DNA of 7,744 nt. Source: Methylococcaceae bacterium. Its GTDB lineage: Bacteria; Pseudomonadota; Gammaproteobacteria; Methylococcales; Methylomonadaceae. A program made the position numbers and the translations under genes. The stretch spans positions 1-7,744 of the forward strand of contig CANNLO010000218.1 of NCBI GenBank assembly GCA_947505055.1, read 5' to 3'. Positions 1 to 7,263 of the stretch are shown in pieces. The notes beneath the pieces were generated by a model that ran no database searches, was not told the DNA's origin, and saw nothing but the letters and a program-made list of their open reading frames with translations. Position 1 is the stretch's first letter, and each line of letters opens with the position of its first letter.

Positions 1-1
1 A

Positions 2-1054
2 CTTACTGGCATGATTGTTTACCTTCAGAACAAACACAAAACACAATGGGGGTTTCGTGAACTGGCCGATCTCATTCCACTGCCGATTGATCAGATACGA
101 AGCATCATCGAACAACACAATCCGGAAGGTCTAAGAAGTGTCGAGGAGGAAAGTAAAACCACACAAAGCATACTAATCAACCTATCAGCCTTCATGTCGG
201 TAATTTTTGATCTGGCAGATGCGTGGGGTAATAAACCAAAAGAGCTTAGATTCTCACTCAGAGCATGGCTGATGGATAAAACCGATGGCAAGGTATTGGT
301 CATACAAGGTTCCGGTCAAAATGCGCAGCTATCCAGGTCGTACATCAACGCAATGATTTCTACAATTACAGCCCAGATTACTGCACCAAGTTTCAACGAT
401 AGAAAGTCACGCAGAATCTGGGTATTTCTGGATGAGCTTCCTCAACTTGGCAAAATGGAACACCTCTCGCCATTGATGGAAGTCGGTCGATCCAAAGGAA
501 TCAGAGTCGTCATCGGCACTCAAGATATCTCACAGCTAAGAGCTATCTATGGTCAGGATGGAACCAATGCCTGGACTTCAATGATTGGCACTTCAATTTA
601 TGGTCGAGTAGCTGGTGGAGAAACAGCCGAGTGGATTGCAAAACGCATAGGGGATCGCGAAGTCGAACGCCCCAACGAAGTCTGGTCATCTCGAAATGGA
701 CAGCCAACTAGTAGCACATCATTTTCACGAGAAATGTTGCCTCTGGTTCTGCCTTCAGAGTTGCAGTCTGAGCTGGGCACGAGAAATAAAAGTGTAAGTA
801 TGATAGTGGATGGATTCCAGAAAGGGGTCTACCAAGTCGAATACCCTTTCGCTAAACCCCAGAAATACAGGCAGTCACACATACCTCATGTCAAAAATAA
901 GAAACCACTTAATCAGTCTGCATCCAGTACAGCTGATGATTTGCTTACCGCTACAGCGGTAGCCACACCATCAGAAAATACTGAAATCACTAAACGCAAG
1001 TTCAGATTGAGATCCAATCAAGACAACGAGCTGGAGAAAGGAGAGCAGCAATGA
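2..1054 (+). CDS. traD: Type IV coupling protein (TraD/TrwB family), C-terminal part, 5' end outside window
   Basis: This is the VirD4-class ATPase that links the relaxase-DNA complex to the conjugative secretion channel at the inner membrane. The frame is open to the left edge, so the true start, the N-terminal membrane helices and the Walker A motif lie outside. The first in-frame ATG (11) is internal. What is visible is the distal half of the TrwB-type DNA-binding/AAA domain: a Walker B motif RIWVFLDELPQL with its Asp-Glu at 431-436, followed by the family-typical stretch GRSKGIRVVIGTQDISQLR (484-540) and IYGQDG. The last 70 or so residues are polar, Ser/Thr- and Lys-rich, as in the tails thought to contact relaxases. 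The stop overlaps the relaxase start by 4 bases, which suggests translational coupling. The family assignment is firm. The symbol traD is by analogy, since a TrwB-like name fits equally well. Confidence 0.9.
   Translation, partial: LTGMIVYLQNKHKTQWGFRELADLIPLPIDQIRSIIEQHNPEGLRSVEEESKTTQSILINLSAFMSVIFDLADAWGNKPKELRFSLRAWLMDKTDGKVLVIQGSGQNAQLSRSYINAMISTITAQITAPSFNDRKSRRIWVFLDELPQLGKMEHLSPLMEVGRSKGIRVVIGTQDISQLRAIYGQDGTNAWTSMIGTSIYGRVAGGETAEWIAKRIGDREVERPNEVWSSRNGQPTSSTSFSREMLPLVLPSELQSELGTRNKSVSMIVDGFQKGVYQVEYPFAKPQKYRQSHIPHVKNKKPLNQSASSTADDLLTATAVATPSENTEITKRKFRLRSNQDNELEKGEQQ
1037..1045 (+). promoter_or_regulatory. Ribosome binding site of the relaxase gene
   Basis: The purine run AAAGGAGAG lies inside the end of the coupling-protein gene. 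It sits 5-10 bases before two consecutive ATG codons (1051 and 1054), both in the relaxase frame. Starting at 1051 gives an ATGA overlap with the upstream stop. Starting at 1054 gives the more usual longer spacing and removes one Met. The two cannot be told apart from sequence alone. Confidence 0.65.
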
Positions 1055-3522
1055 TGAGCATAAGCCCCATGGGGGCTGGTTCAAGCATTGAGGACTATTA
1101 CTGTAATCTTGCAAGAGAGGATTACTACACTAAAGGGGGGGAGCCCCCTGGTGTTTGGTATGGAAAAGGTAGCAAAGCCATGGGGCTGATTGGCATAGTT
1201 AAAGTTGAGCAATTACGCCAGACCATGAAAGGTCAATCCCCATTTGGTAGTTCTATGGTTCAGGGTTCGGGTGATGGTCATCGTGCAGGTTGGGATTGCA
1301 CTTTTTCTGCCCCAAAATCAATCTCTGTAGTATGGGCAATTTCAACGATAGAAACCCGCCAAGCAATTGCCAAAGCACAATCTAAAGCGGTTGAATCTGC
1401 ACTTAAATTCCTAGAGCAACAAGCTTGTCATGCACGACGCGGAAAAGCAGGTTTAACGGAAGAAAAAGTCTCTGGTATCGTTGCCGCCTGCTTTGAACAT
1501 GGAACATCCAGAGAAGGTGATCCACAATTGCATACTCATTGCCTGCTACATAATCTAGCTCAGCGTAGTGATGGCACTTGGGGCTGCATTGAGAGTCTAC
1601 GTTTGTTCCAATGGAAAATGGCTGCTGGTGCTGTATATCGTGCTGAGCTTGCAAGCCAGATGAAGGCGATGGGATTTGGCATTGAACGAGATAAAGATAG
1701 CTTCCGCCTAGCATCCATACCTAATGCAGCAGAAAAGCTGTTTTCCAAACGTCGCAATCAGATAGAGCAGAAGCTTGAGGAAAAAGGATATACCAGTGCA
1801 GCGGCAAGTCAGGTAGCGGCTCTGGATACTCGACAAAATAAAACAGAAGTGGATCGTGCCAAGCTGTTTCCATTGTGGGCAGATCAAGCCAAAGAAATTG
1901 GTCTTACCGCATCAAGTATTGAAATCTCAAAATCACATCATGCTTCAATCCTGGCAATGCCAACGCATTCTGAACTGTTTTCAATCCTAACGAAACAAGC
2001 CAGCACTTTTAAACAAGAGGATATATATCGTCATGCTGCTGTAGCAGCTCAAGGAGTGCTCGATGTTAATGAGCTGAAGGCTTATGTGTGCACGCTCATG
2101 AAAAATGATCAGCTGGTCGCCTTAAGCAAAGATGAGCATGGTATACCACGCTTCACAACAAAAGAAATATTGCAGATAGAGCAATCTATCGCCAATACAG
2201 CCATAACCAGATCAACCGAAACTAAACACCATTTGCCTCAAAGCACTGTTGATCAAGCTATCAGTTCACGCCCTACCATTACAGATGAACAACGTGTCGC
2301 CCTTGATTTCATCACTAGAGGGAGTGGAGGCATTGCATGTGTGCAAGGGATTGCAGGTTCCGGAAAATCCTACCTGATGGATGCCTGTCGTGAAGTGTTG
2401 GAAAAATCAAATCTGACAGTACGTGGCTGCGCTCTTTCTGGTAAAGCAGCACAAGGATTGCAGGACGGTAGCAAAATACAGAGCCAGACTCTGCACAGTC
2501 TTCTGGATCAGCTAGATAAGGGAAAACTTGTTTTAAGCAACAAAGATGTCATCGTACTTGATGAGGCTGGCATGGTCGGTAGCCGACAATTTGCTTCACT
2601 GATGCGTTACGCGGGCCTAAAAGGGGCAAAGTTGATTGCCATAGGGGATACGCGCCAACTGCAACCAATTGATGCTGGTGGAGCGTTCCGCATCCTGACA
2701 TCGCATACAAAACATGTTGAACTGAAAGACATCTTTCGTCAGAAATCTGAATCGGACAGACAGGTGGTTCGTGATTTTGCTGAAGGAAATGCAGCGAGTG
2801 CTCTGTCATCAATGGACGAGAGAGGTCTGGTAAAAGATGCAGTCGACGTTCAAACAACGATGAAATTGCTGGTCAAGGACTGGAATGAGGATGGCTTGCC
2901 TATTCACCAAAAACTGATTCTTGCAGGAACAAAATCAGAAGCTCGAACACTTAACAACCTGGTGCGGGACACCTTATCTAAGGGCAGTAAAATTGGCATA
3001 GTGAATACTGAAATCGAAGTTGGTAGTGGTGATTATCGACAATTTTCAGAGGGCGATAGACTATTGTTTACTAGGAATCATATGGCGATGGGCGTAAAGA
3101 ATGGCACGCTTGGAAAACTCACCCGCATCAGTCTTAACCGAGAAGGGGAATGTGAAATGACAGTTAGAACTGATGATGGGCTGGTCGTACAATTCTCGCC
3201 AACATCTAAAGATGGCTACAATCACATTGAACACGGATACGCAATTTCGGTTCACAAGGCACAAGGGGCTACAGCATCACGTAGCTACTTGCTTGCTTCA
3301 GATATGATGGGGGATCGAGAATGGGCTTATGTGGGCGCATCCAGAGCCAGAGAAACCACCCATCTTTATTGCACCACCGAAATGAAACAGAGTCTTGGAC
3401 TGAGATTCAGCAAGTCGCATCAAAAAACAAGTTCGTTAGATTATCAAACGACACAAAGCTTTGGCGCGAAAGAACATGCAACAAAAACTACAGCTTTAAA
3501 TAATCTAGAGCCTGAAATATAA
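1051..3522 (+). CDS. mobF: MobF-family conjugative relaxase-helicase (TrwC/TraI type)
   Basis: This protein nicks oriT by forming a tyrosyl-DNA bond and then unwinds the transferred strand. The N-terminal TrwC relaxase domain (about 1-300) has paired tyrosines at Y16/Y17 and Y25/Y26. Its metal-binding histidine triad is H150, H161 and H163 (context DPQLHTHCLLHN). From memory, this is the numbering reported for TrwC of R388. The C-terminal superfamily 1 helicase (about 405-790) shows a Q-motif-like TDEQR (411-415), Walker A GIAGSGKS (433-440), DEAG (504-507), GDTRQLQP (532-539), SVHKAQGAT (733-741) and a terminal VGASRAR (761-767). At 823 aa it is somewhat shorter than TrwC (966) and far shorter than F TraI (1756), so the second, inactive helicase copy of F TraI is absent. 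The last 35 or so residues are polar and low in complexity. It is co-transcribed with the coupling protein. All key residues are present, so it appears functional. Confidence 0.96.
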   Translation: MMSISPMGAGSSIEDYYCNLAREDYYTKGGEPPGVWYGKGSKAMGLIGIVKVEQLRQTMKGQSPFGSSMVQGSGDGHRAGWDCTFSAPKSISVVWAISTIETRQAIAKAQSKAVESALKFLEQQACHARRGKAGLTEEKVSGIVAACFEHGTSREGDPQLHTHCLLHNLAQRSDGTWGCIESLRLFQWKMAAGAVYRAELASQMKAMGFGIERDKDSFRLASIPNAAEKLFSKRRNQIEQKLEEKGYTSAAASQVAALDTRQNKTEVDRAKLFPLWADQAKEIGLTASSIEISKSHHASILAMPTHSELFSILTKQASTFKQEDIYRHAAVAAQGVLDVNELKAYVCTLMKNDQLVALSKDEHGIPRFTTKEILQIEQSIANTAITRSTETKHHLPQSTVDQAISSRPTITDEQRVALDFITRGSGGIACVQGIAGSGKSYLMDACREVLEKSNLTVRGCALSGKAAQGLQDGSKIQSQTLHSLLDQLDKGKLVLSNKDVIVLDEAGMVGSRQFASLMRYAGLKGAKLIAIGDTRQLQPIDAGGAFRILTSHTKHVELKDIFRQKSESDRQVVRDFAEGNAASALSSMDERGLVKDAVDVQTTMKLLVKDWNEDGLPIHQKLILAGTKSEARTLNNLVRDTLSKGSKIGIVNTEIEVGSGDYRQFSEGDRLLFTRNHMAMGVKNGTLGKLTRISLNREGECEMTVRTDDGLVVQFSPTSKDGYNHIEHGYAISVHKAQGATASRSYLLASDMMGDREWAYVGASRARETTHLYCTTEMKQSLGLRFSKSHQKTSSLDYQTTQSFGAKEHATKTTALNNLEPEI

Positions 3523-3545
3523 ACGTAATATGGAGATATTTCACA

Positions 3546-3887
3546 TTAATAATTTGGATTCGGGATTAACCAACTTTTTGAAGGTTCAGCTCCACCTGCG
3601 ATTGATTCGCTCATAAAACCTTTTATTAGAGCTAGGTAATTTCCAATTTCTGATTCAACTATTGCCGCAGACATCGACGGTACGGTTGGTTCATTTTGAA
3701 CTGGAGTATGTATCAAATGGCTAAACACAATTCGGTAGGGGACTCTGGCAGCAGGGATAAACTCGTAAACCTTAATTTTAATTGTAGGTCGTAATGGATG
3801 ACAATTAAGCATAACGTGGAACTCATTGAGTAACTCCATTGCTTCAAGCACATCTGGATTGTTAATAAAACATGATTTAATACTCAT
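3546..3887 (-). CDS. Small protein of unknown function (113 aa)
   Basis: I do not recognise this protein. The ATG at 3887 is preferred because GAGAG lies 8 bases before it. The frame can also open from a TTG at 3902 (118 aa), but no good ribosome site precedes that codon. The product has no signal peptide or clear membrane segment. It looks like a small mixed alpha/beta domain: a helical start (PDVLEAMELLNEFHVML, residues 11-27), a strand-like centre (TIKIKVYEFI, 35-44; PYRIVFSHLI, 50-59), an acidic helix (AAIVESEIGNYLALIKGF, 74-91) and a polar Pro/Asn-rich tail. It starts 45 bases after the stop of the 339-aa gene on the same strand, with no terminator between, so the two are probably co-transcribed. 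It converges on the relaxase gene with only 23 bases between the two stops. That it is a real gene is inferred from the ribosome site, its length and its operon position. Confidence 0.62.
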   Translation of the reverse strand: MSIKSCFINNPDVLEAMELLNEFHVMLNCHPLRPTIKIKVYEFIPAARVPYRIVFSHLIHTPVQNEPTVPSMSAAIVESEIGNYLALIKGFMSESIAGGAEPSKSWLIPNPNY

Positions 3888-3908
3888 TACATAGTCTCTC
3901 AAACTAAT

Positions 3909-3935
3909 TAAGCCAAAATAGGCTAGACTGGCTTA
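3909..3935 (-). repeat. Hairpin-forming inverted repeat between the two minus-strand genes
   Basis: TAAGCC (3909-3914) and GGCTTA (3930-3935) are perfect 6-base inverted arms, and the second overlaps the stop codon of the 339-aa gene. A competing shorter pairing AGCC/GGCT (3911-3914 with 3921-3924) shares the left arm. On the transcribed strand no T-run follows, so it does not look like an intrinsic terminator. It could be a transcript-stability or partial attenuation element, or chance. Confidence 0.3.
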
Positions 3936-4952
3936 GGGATATAATGAACGATGATAAGTTGCCTGCATTACTTTGAGCATATCAATCACCTTCTTCCCAA
4001 CTCCATATGGCTCTAGCATATCAGCAATTACCTCATCAAGTAAGACAGTCATTAGAATGTCCAATCTATAAACGCTGTCTGAAACTAAAACGCTAATTCT
4101 CCAAAGAGCAATAGTGGCGGCAAGTTGCTGAAAAGTAAATTTGATACCCTCCTCATTTCGTAGACGAAGCATCAAGTAACGTTTCCACTCCGCTTGAAGT
4201 GTATTGGGGTGCTTACGGCCCCCGTCCATAAAAGCACTATGTCTTTCTAATTCCTGAGTGAACCTGTACTTCCGATGATTTTCTTCATCGATAAACTTTT
4301 CAACATCAGCCGATCCCGACATCATTGCTATCTGCTCATCAACAAGACGCTCACGCTCCATCTCTAGCATATTAAGCTCATCAATATAGCGTATTTTAAG
4401 GTTGGCAATAGCCATACCAAGGTTGTGTAGCTCGTTGTTAGCAGGTGCTGGCTGTGCAACTTTAGTTAAATTGTCGTTTACATCATGCTCATTGGCTGGT
4501 TCTGTTAATAGCGAATCAATAAACGCTTGTACTTTTTGTTCATGTGTAACCCGCATCGTCTTTAACGCAGGGTTTTCTTTGTGAATAACGTCCCACAGCA
4601 ACTCAATATTGCCTGACATTGCATCCCAGAGTGGCACACCTTCTGGCCCGTCATCAAAAACTTTTCTGACTTTAACGCCAAAATCTTCGTATAGTTTTCT
4701 GTCAACCGCCGCAAGCGTTCCAGCAGTTGGCCTCACAGTACCCCTAGCATACTTCTCGAAACGCTTTGACTTTAAAGAACTGTCATATTGTCTTGCTACC
4801 TCATAAGCATTTTTTGATTCGCTTGCATTCATCAACGCATTGAACCACGCCTGAGTGGCAATCCGATCAATCATAGGTGTTTTTGGCCGCCCTTTAATTG
4901 CATTAATAATACTACCTGAGTGTCTTCCTGAACCCTTTATACGCTCTGTCAT
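3933..4952 (-). CDS. Protein of unknown function with a putative helix-turn-helix region and a coiled coil (339 aa)
   Basis: I do not recognise this family. The ATG at 4952 is supported by AGGA placed 8 bases upstream. The N-terminus is basic (Lys/Arg/Gly-rich, residues 1-30). Residues about 36-88 read like a degenerate XRE-type helix-turn-helix: SKNAYEVARQYD, then FEKYARGTVRPTAGTLAAVD, which recalls the 'RG..P...tl' pattern after a recognition helix. Residues about 176-212 (LHNLGMAIANLKIRYIDELN and onward) are heptad-like and charged, so a coiled coil and self-association are plausible. The C-terminal third is helical, with a hydrophobic stretch around 280-312 that is interrupted by charged residues and unlikely to span a membrane. 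It is divergent from the ParB-methyltransferase gene and first in a probable two-gene operon. A regulatory or partition-like DNA-binding role is inference from the N-terminus and the palindrome in its promoter. The coding call is firm. Confidence 0.8.
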   Translation of the reverse strand: MTERIKGSGRHSGSIINAIKGRPKTPMIDRIATQAWFNALMNASESKNAYEVARQYDSSLKSKRFEKYARGTVRPTAGTLAAVDRKLYEDFGVKVRKVFDDGPEGVPLWDAMSGNIELLWDVIHKENPALKTMRVTHEQKVQAFIDSLLTEPANEHDVNDNLTKVAQPAPANNELHNLGMAIANLKIRYIDELNMLEMERERLVDEQIAMMSGSADVEKFIDEENHRKYRFTQELERHSAFMDGGRKHPNTLQAEWKRYLMLRLRNEEGIKFTFQQLAATIALWRISVLVSDSVYRLDILMTVLLDEVIADMLEPYGVGKKVIDMLKVMQATYHRSLYP

Positions 4953-4994
4953 GGCTTGCTTCCTATGGTGTCACAAAAATGCGGTTTTTCCAAT

Positions 4995-5022
4995 CCTATA
5001 AATGTTAGCTCATTTTTGCCAA
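4995..5022 (-). promoter_or_regulatory. Putative sigma-70 promoter for the minus-strand operon
   Basis: Read on the minus strand, TTGGCA (5022-5017, five of six bases of the -35 consensus) is followed after 16 bases by TATAGG (5000-4995, four of six of the -10 consensus). It lies about 43-70 bases before the 4952 start codon. Its -35 hexamer and spacer sit inside the inverted repeat at 5004-5031, so a protein bound there should affect this promoter. Confidence 0.45.
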
Positions 5023-5031
5023 AATGCTAAC
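5004..5031. promoter_or_regulatory. Interrupted palindrome in the divergent promoter region, candidate operator
   Basis: The outer arms GTTAGC (5004-5009) and GCTAAC (5026-5031) are perfect inverted repeats. The inner arms ATTTT (5012-5016) and AAAAT (5021-5025) also pair, leaving only a 2-base bulge (TC) on the left and a 4-base centre. It lies about midway between two divergent start codons (4952 and 5061) and covers the -35 element of the leftward promoter, which is the usual layout of an operator for a dimeric regulator. Candidate binders are the HTH-like 339-aa protein or the ParB-like half of the methyltransferase. A transcript hairpin is the alternative reading. Confidence 0.5.
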
Positions 5032-5060
5032 CATCAACTGACAACAACAAGGAGAAGTAA

Positions 5061-6248
5061 ATGAAAGACACTATACAGGCCGCAGCAAATCAACCAGTTT
5101 TTGATACTAACAGTCCATACGGACCAGAGGTGGATATTTTTAACAAAATGTCTGATGAAGAATTTAAAGGACTTAAGCGGAGCATCAAAGAAAATGGGCT
5201 GAGAGATCCAATCGCAAGACAGAATGGCAAGATCATTGATGGACGCCATAGATTTAAGGCATGTCAGGAACTTGGTATTCAGCCTACATATATTGATCTT
5301 GATGCAAGCGTATCTGGCATTAAGTACTGCGTTGACAAAAATCTGTTTCGTAGACATTTAAGTGAATTTGACAAGGTCGAAGTTGCACAAAAAATTGGAT
5401 TATTGCCTATTGGAAGCAATCAGCATACCGCTGTAGCGGGACGCTCTCAAGGAGACATGGCCAAGCTTTTGAATACATCTCCTGACACCATGCAGCGTGG
5501 CAACAAGATTTTGCGTAATGGTTCAGAAGAGCTGAAGGCGGCAGTAAGAGCCGGCAACATATCAGTATCTGTTGGTGCAGTATTATCTGACTTGCCAAAG
5601 GACAAGCAGACACTTGTGGCCAAGGGGGATGTTCAGTCAATCACTAAAATTGCGACTGCGATGAATATTGCTAAAAAACAGAAACTTCGCGAAGAGAGGG
5701 TGAAGTTAATAAATGAGCTAGCTGCCAATAACCCGACGATGGAAGGTATGCCAAGAAGCTCAGTTATTTACGCAGATCCACCATGGGATTACCTTGGAAA
5801 GGATGGTACACCTTACCCAGTCATGCCTTTAGATGATATTTGTAGCATGCCAATTAAAGACATCTGCACCGATGATGCCGTCGTGTTTATGTGGGCACCA
5901 AGTGCAATGTTGCCTAGCGCATTGAAAGTAATTGAGTCCTGGGGCTTTGAATACAAGACCAGTGCTGTGTGGGACAAACAGAAGCCTGGGCAAGGAATGT
6001 ATTTCCGTCAGCAACATGAGTTTTTATTGTTGGCGACAAAAGGAAATCCTCCAGGAGTGGACTCTCTGACCACCCCGTCCTCAGTCGTCAGCGAAGAGCG
6101 TGGCAAGCACAGCGCAAAACCGCACAGCTACTACAAGATGATTGAAGATATGTATCCAGAACTCAGCAAGGTGGAGTTGTTCTCTCGAAACACGCGTAAA
6201 GGGTGGACTATGTGGGGCAATCAGGCTAGCGATAAATTAGCTGCGTAG
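5061..6248 (+). CDS. ParB-like domain fused to an MT-A70-type adenine-N6 methyltransferase
   Basis: Predicted to transfer a methyl group from S-adenosylmethionine to N6 of adenine, most likely in DNA. Residues about 25-110 form a ParB/Spo0J-type domain, with EFKGLKRSIKENGLRDPI and the core IIDGRHRFKA (58-67). Residues about 129-152 (SQGDMAKLLNTSPDTMQRGN) look like the ParB helix-turn-helix, followed by ELKAAVRAGNISVSVGAVL as in ParB/KorB proteins. The C-terminal half is an MT-A70 domain with catalytic DPPW at 239-242, the central segment TDDAVVFMWAPSAML, and a terminal VELFSRNTRKGW...WGN (371-387), the usual MT-A70 ending and part of cofactor/ribose binding. AAGGAG lies 6 bases before the ATG. 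No restriction endonuclease gene is adjacent, so it is better read as an orphan methyltransferase (anti-restriction, replication or expression control) than as part of a restriction-modification pair. Target sequence and role are unknown. Confidence 0.9.
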   Translation: MKDTIQAAANQPVFDTNSPYGPEVDIFNKMSDEEFKGLKRSIKENGLRDPIARQNGKIIDGRHRFKACQELGIQPTYIDLDASVSGIKYCVDKNLFRRHLSEFDKVEVAQKIGLLPIGSNQHTAVAGRSQGDMAKLLNTSPDTMQRGNKILRNGSEELKAAVRAGNISVSVGAVLSDLPKDKQTLVAKGDVQSITKIATAMNIAKKQKLREERVKLINELAANNPTMEGMPRSSVIYADPPWDYLGKDGTPYPVMPLDDICSMPIKDICTDDAVVFMWAPSAMLPSALKVIESWGFEYKTSAVWDKQKPGQGMYFRQQHEFLLLATKGNPPGVDSLTTPSSVVSEERGKHSAKPHSYYKMIEDMYPELSKVELFSRNTRKGWTMWGNQASDKLAA

Positions 6249-6311
6249 TTTTAATGGTTTGACTACACCATCAAACAGGGTCAATTTTAATATCAACTAA
6301 AGGAGAGAATT

Positions 6312-7133
6312 ATGTTATTTATTCAAAACAAAAAATTTGCAAGATTGACTACAGAAGACCAATTCCTGCGTGTAACAGAAGATTTGGATAACCATTATCA
6401 AATTTTATATCATAAATTAATGCGTTTATTGGTGAATGGAAGTCCAGATCAATTAAAAAAATTCGCTAAAAAGCATAAATTAAAAATTGATATTGATGAT
6501 GCATTTGATCTATTCGCATTAGCTATGGACAAATCAAAGTTTGATAATTTAATGTGGTTCGCTAATTTTTTAAACTTAAATTTAGAAGCATTTTTGAAAC
6601 TCTATCAAGGTTCTCATATCGATATTAATAACTCATTCCTTTCATATTTAATATTGTCGTACGCAGATTTTGAGCCTAACTATTATGTCATGATGAATAA
6701 TTTAAAGAGTATTGGATTTAACTTAAACCAAAAGTACGAGCATGGCTTTACTATTCTTCATTATGCTGTTCGTCTTAATGTGCCGGACATTAATCTCCAT
6801 CAAGACCTTGTAAAAGGATTGCTTGATAACGGAGCAAATCCAAACATACAGAACGATTACAAGGAGACTGTATTGAAATATGCTAATAACGAGGAAATAG
6901 CAAATTACTTAATCCAACAACCTGAATGTAACCCTGCGTTTAGATACTCAAAAAATAGCAAATCGGTTGTAATTAAAGCAACAGAGTTCAAAAATAGAGA
7001 GACCTATGCGTATTGCCTTAAGCATGGTGGTATGGAAGTGGCAATTTCAAGAATTGAGCGCGAGTTAATTGCAAATACGATTCCCGTGGCACGCAACTCT
7101 ACTATGAACAATCCTGCTGCAAGCAGAATATAA
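6312..7133 (+). CDS. Ankyrin-repeat protein (273 aa), possible secreted effector or cargo
   Basis: The ATG has AAAGGAGAG (6299-6307) ideally spaced before it. The clearest ankyrin repeat is at residues 145-180 (GFTILHYAVR, then LLDNGANPNIQN), followed by a weaker, shortened one at about 181-203 (YKETVLKYANNEEIANYLI). Residues 20-140 are helical and may hold several degenerate repeats (for example around SIGFNLNQKYEHG, just before the clear repeat). There is no signal peptide or membrane segment. The gene is strikingly A/T-rich, with codons such as TTA, AAA and AAT dominating, unlike the methyltransferase and relaxase genes, which points to a separate origin. It starts 63 bases after the methyltransferase stop with no strong terminator between, so read-through is possible. 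Ankyrin domains bind proteins. In intracellular bacteria many are host-directed effectors, but nothing in this sequence proves secretion. Confidence 0.82.
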   Translation: MLFIQNKKFARLTTEDQFLRVTEDLDNHYQILYHKLMRLLVNGSPDQLKKFAKKHKLKIDIDDAFDLFALAMDKSKFDNLMWFANFLNLNLEAFLKLYQGSHIDINNSFLSYLILSYADFEPNYYVMMNNLKSIGFNLNQKYEHGFTILHYAVRLNVPDINLHQDLVKGLLDNGANPNIQNDYKETVLKYANNEEIANYLIQQPECNPAFRYSKNSKSVVIKATEFKNRETYAYCLKHGGMEVAISRIERELIANTIPVARNSTMNNPAASRI

Positions 7134-7179
7134 GATCAGGGTCCTAATTTGTGGTGATAAAAACTCAGTAAGTGGTTAT

Positions 7180-7209
7180 AAAAAAGCGATTAACAATGAC
7201 CGCTTTTTT
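7180..7209. terminator. Bidirectional intrinsic terminator between the ankyrin gene and the integrase remnant
   Basis: A perfect 9-base stem, AAAAAAGCG (7180-7188) with CGCTTTTTT (7201-7209), encloses a 12-base loop. A T-run follows the GC core on both strands. It lies 46 bases after the ankyrin stop and on the far side of the minus-strand integrase stop, so it can end transcription of both convergent genes. The GC core is only 3 bp, so efficiency may be modest. Confidence 0.72.
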
Positions 7210-7263
7210 TGTTTGCCTAGATGCCTGATTGCAAGACACTTAAAGACCGTGACTAAAATCGCA

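Noticed and set aside
1403..1757. Minus-strand open frames of 65 and 103 codons inside the relaxase gene
   Set aside because: They lie opposite a strongly conserved relaxase domain, have no ribosome sites and no recognisable product.
4975..4989. AAAAA-TGCGG-TTTTT inverted repeat in the divergent region
   Set aside because: It is a simple A-run and T-run pairing in AT-rich DNA and cannot be told from chance.
4997..5002. TATAAA as a -10 element for the rightward methyltransferase gene
   Set aside because: No acceptable -35 hexamer lies 16-18 bases upstream, so the rightward promoter remains unplaced.
6257..6276. Inverted repeat GTTTGA/TCAAAC after the methyltransferase stop, considered as a terminator
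   Set aside because: The stem is only 6 bp with low GC and no T-run follows. It is kept only as a note on the junction.
6259..6291. TTGACT and TTTAAT in the spacer before the ankyrin gene, considered as a promoter
   Set aside because: Both hexamers match consensus well, but they are separated by 21 bases, too far for a normal sigma-70 promoter.
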